Source of the DNA: Chloroflexota bacterium
GTDB lineage: Bacteria; Chloroflexota; Anaerolineae; Aggregatilineales; Phototrophicaceae
Direction of reading: 5' to 3'
DNA length: 24,366 bases
NCBI GenBank assembly: GCA_010092805.1
Contig: JAADYY010000565.1
Location: 1 to 24,366, forward strand
Part shown: piece by piece, positions 22,372-24,366 of the stretch
Numbering within the stretch: the first letter of the stretch is position 1
Layout of the letters: the number at the start of each line of letters is the position of its first letter
Position numbers and translations under genes: made by a program
Notes under the pieces: generated by a model
The model's database searches: none
What the model saw: only the letters and a program-made list of their open reading frames with translations
What the model was told of the DNA's origin: nothing

Positions 22372-22962
22372 ATGGCGTCGAACAGCGCGGATCAAGTGCC
22401 TTGGATTAGTCGGATGCGCCGTGTGGGTGGAAGCTTGGCGAGCCAGGCCGAATGGATGGCCCCTGATGATGTGGTTAATCAGGTGATCACCCATTATCTA
22501 GAGGCTATCAATTGGCTGCATGAAAGTACCTGGCTGCCGCGCGTCAAACAGTTCACGCTGGCACCCGTCTACCTGACGGGCAAGCATCTAAAGCGGCATC
22601 AACACCTCATCGCTTCCTACCGCCCGTCGGACGGCCCGGAAATCGCTGGGGTGCTGCGTGCGGATCATCAGGTGGAAGTGCGGCGGTTCAGCCCCGGCGG
22701 CGAGACCTGCCTCGTGATCGATCATCAGCGGCAGCGGCGCATGGCGACTTACGACGCCCGGACGAAAACCCGCGTACACACACAGGATCTGGGTGATGGG
22801 GTGATTGTCTACCGGATGGCCTATGAGGCGAGGGGCAACCGCTGGAAGATTGATGCGTTCATTCAGGAACTGCCGTTGGGGTGGGAGACAGCCGAACTGC
22901 GGCAGCACATCCAGGAATTGGTTACGACGCCGCCCGTTTCAGTAGACGGACGCTGCAATTAA
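22372..22962 (+). CDS. Unrecognised 196-residue cytoplasmic protein
   Basis: I do not recognise this protein. Starting at the ATG at 22372, with AGGA four bases upstream, it has no signal peptide and no membrane helix. Residues 30-75 are helical (DDVVNQVITHYLEAINWLHESTWLPRVKQF, then LAPVYLTGKHLKRHQHLI). Residues 90-170 look like a curved beta-sheet domain (VEVRRFSPGGETCLVIDHQRQRRMATYD; GVIVYRMAYEARGNRWKIDAFIQELP). The closing WKIDAFIQEL strand is reminiscent of NTF2-like folds, a weak resemblance. Aromatic and basic residues are frequent. It is the first gene of a run with the epimerase (24 bp later) and obg, and may share their transcript. Confidence 0.75.
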   Translation: MASNSADQVPWISRMRRVGGSLASQAEWMAPDDVVNQVITHYLEAINWLHESTWLPRVKQFTLAPVYLTGKHLKRHQHLIASYRPSDGPEIAGVLRADHQVEVRRFSPGGETCLVIDHQRQRRMATYDARTKTRVHTQDLGDGVIVYRMAYEARGNRWKIDAFIQELPLGWETAELRQHIQELVTTPPVSVDGRCN

Positions 22963-22986
22963 CCCACCACATCCATCGGGAGCCAC

Positions 22987-23982
22987 ATGATGATTTTGGT
23001 GACAGGGGGCACTGGCTTTCTCGGACGCCATCTCGTCTCGGCGTTGTGTCGCTCTCAGTACACCGTGCGCCTCCTCGCGCGCGATCCTTCCGCTCATGCT
23101 TGGTTGACAACCTATCCCCGTGTCGAAGCGGTGGCGGGTGACATCCGCGATGCCGACGCCGTGCGCCGTGCCGTTGACGGCTGTACCCACGTGATTCATG
23201 CAGCGGGGCGGTTTCGCTTCTGGGGCGACGCCGAAACATTCAACGCGATCAACACGCTTGGCACGCAGCATGTGGTGGCAGCGGCGCTGGAGGCTCAGGT
23301 TGAGCGTTTCATTCACGTTTCGACGATTGCGCTCATCGGCCAACCGGAGCGTGTCGTGGACGAAACGCACCCTGCTCAACCCGCAGACGCCTATCAGCAG
23401 AGCAAATACGCTGGTGAGCAGTTGGCGCTGCGCTACCACGCTGAGCATGGCTTGCCGGTGGTGGTGCTGCGACCGGGCGCGTTTTACGGCCCACTCGGCC
23501 AGTATGCGTTCAACCGCCTGTTCTTCAAAGATCCGCTGCGGGGGATCATTATGCAGGTGAATCGTGGGCGCTATATCACCTTCCCGGTTTATATTGCGGA
23601 TGTGGCCCAGGGAATCATCAAAGCGCTGGAGCAGGGGCGGCCCGGCGAGATCTATAATATTTGCGGCGACTCTTTGACACATAAAGAAGCCTTCGACATC
23701 ATCTGTGCGGAGGGGGATATTCGCTGGCCGCGCGTGAAGATTCCCGGTTGGTTGGGAATCGAAGTGGCGCGGATGCTCACATCCCTGGCCCGAATCACGC
23801 GGCGTGAGCCGTTTTGGCCGCTGACTTTGCAATCCTATGTGTATAATTACTGGCAGGTTTCCAATGAAAAAGCGCGGCGGGAGTTAGGCTTTGCGCCAAT
23901 CGACTTCCGCGAGGGGGCACGGCGAACGCTGGCCTGGTATCGCAGCGGCCAGCCCGACCATATCCCAGAAGTAGACTGTTGA
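22987..23982 (+). CDS. NAD-dependent epimerase/dehydratase (extended SDR)
   Basis: A 331-residue extended SDR. TGGTGFLG (GxxGxxG) lies at the N-terminus after MMILV, the acidic GDIRDADAVRRAVDG follows the second strand, and catalytic residues are in place: HVSTIALIG (Ser/Thr) and YQQSKYAGEQ (YxxxK). VVLRPGAFYGPLG and DVAQGIIKALEQGRPGEIYNICGD are the usual later signatures. The resemblance is to HpnA-like or 3-beta-HSD-like sugar/sterol epimerases; the substrate is unknown. GGGAG lies four bases before the first ATG and seven before the second, so MILVTG at 22990 is the alternative start. The obg gene begins 7 bp after its stop. It is distinct from the SDR at 187-1137, which lacks YxxxK. Confidence 0.87.
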   Translation: MMILVTGGTGFLGRHLVSALCRSQYTVRLLARDPSAHAWLTTYPRVEAVAGDIRDADAVRRAVDGCTHVIHAAGRFRFWGDAETFNAINTLGTQHVVAAALEAQVERFIHVSTIALIGQPERVVDETHPAQPADAYQQSKYAGEQLALRYHAEHGLPVVVLRPGAFYGPLGQYAFNRLFFKDPLRGIIMQVNRGRYITFPVYIADVAQGIIKALEQGRPGEIYNICGDSLTHKEAFDIICAEGDIRWPRVKIPGWLGIEVARMLTSLARITRREPFWPLTLQSYVYNYWQVSNEKARRELGFAPIDFREGARRTLAWYRSGQPDHIPEVDC

Positions 23983-23989
23983 CCCGATC

Positions 23990-24366
23990 ATGATCGATCA
24001 AGTGAAAATTCGCGTGCAAAGCGGCGACGGTGGCGACGGTCTGGTCGCGTTTCGCCGTGAAAAATATGTGCCGCACGGTGGCCCTGCGGGTGGCGATGGT
24101 GGCCACGGTGGGGATGTGGTGTTGAAAGTGCAGCCAGGCATGAATACGCTGGCGCGGTTTGTGAAACAGGTGCATTTCAAGGCCAAACCTGGCGGGCGCG
24201 GCGGATCGTCGAATAAGACGGGCGCGAGTTCGCCACCGCTGATCGTTGAGGTGCCGGCGGGGACAGTTGTCCGCGACGCCGAAACGGGGGCGATCCTCGC
24301 GGATCTTGTGGAGGATGCACAGGAAGCGATAGTCGTACACGGTGGGCGCGGCGGGCGCGGGAACGC
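23990..24366 (+). CDS. obg: GTPase Obg, N-terminal part (runs off the right edge)
   Basis: Open from ATG at 23990 to the window end (125 codons and two bases). The visible protein is the Obg fold, six glycine-rich type II helices on a beta-barrel: SGDGGDGLVAFRREKYVPHGGPAGGDGGHGGDVVL, then KAKPGGRGGSSNKTGASSP and IVEVPAGTVVRDAETG, and HGGRGGRGNA at the edge. This is the classic N-terminus of the ribosome-assembly and stress GTPase Obg/CgtA; the GTPase domain lies beyond the window. No ribosome site is evident before the ATG, so it may depend on coupling with the epimerase 7 bp upstream. The gene is partial only because of the window edge. Confidence 0.96.
   Translation, partial: MIDQVKIRVQSGDGGDGLVAFRREKYVPHGGPAGGDGGHGGDVVLKVQPGMNTLARFVKQVHFKAKPGGRGGSSNKTGASSPPLIVEVPAGTVVRDAETGAILADLVEDAQEAIVVHGGRGGRGN

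Overview
The window is a GC-rich (by eye about 60%), densely packed bacterial chromosome segment made of core genes: an F1 ATP synthase operon, a lone MreB-like actin, the redox regulator Rex, a MacB/Ykn-type exporter, a GbsR/MarR-type regulator, tRNA-Leu, the tig-clpP-clpX proteostasis operon, and the 5' end of obg. The gene set and the style of the proteins suggest a Chloroflexota bacterium, probably Anaerolineae-like. That placement is inference from gene content only; no rRNA is present. I see no phage, IS element or CRISPR array.

Layout. 1-1137 (minus): an NAD(P)-binding SDR gene followed by a GNAT acetyltransferase that runs off the left edge. 1138-1408 is a divergent promoter region. 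1409-5817 (plus): atpA-atpG-atpD-atpC, that is, the F1 subunits without delta and without any F0 gene. 5852-7005: a hairpin, an extended -10 promoter and an MreB homologue with altered nucleotide-site residues. 7016-7633 (minus): rex, convergent with mreB and only 10 bp from it. 7888-14207 (plus): two HlyD-type adaptors, one ABC ATPase and two FtsX/MacB permeases, which read as one exporter operon. 14328-14906: a GbsR-like regulator whose -10 lies in a near-palindrome. 14984-15065: tRNA-Leu(UAG). 15131-18686: tig, clpP and clpX with overlapping junctions and a strong terminator. 18771-19394 (minus): a metallo-beta-lactamase-fold protein that has lost its usual metal ligands. 19395-19823: a 429-bp intergenic region with a repeated-box promoter. 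19824-22229: a winged-helix/AAA+ ATPase followed by a protein with a degenerate receiver domain. 22372-24366: an unrecognised protein, a second SDR epimerase, and the start of obg.

How the parts fit. The tig-clpP-clpX operon couples chaperoning of nascent chains to ClpXP proteolysis. Its trigger factor is unusual: a roughly 90-residue, extremely acidic, repeat-containing segment interrupts the PPIase domain. Rex may tie NADH/NAD+ balance to its own expression and, more speculatively, to the atp promoter. The exporter resembles the Gram-positive YknXYZ arrangement more than a tripartite MacAB-TolC pump, because no outer-membrane channel gene is present.

The best candidates for something undescribed are: the trigger factor with its acidic insert; the winged-helix AAA+/pseudo-receiver pair under a promoter with repeated GACAAT boxes; the ligand-less MBL-fold protein; and the MreB with an Asn where the phosphate-2 Asp normally sits. 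All of these rest on reading the sequence and on family knowledge. No database search was run.
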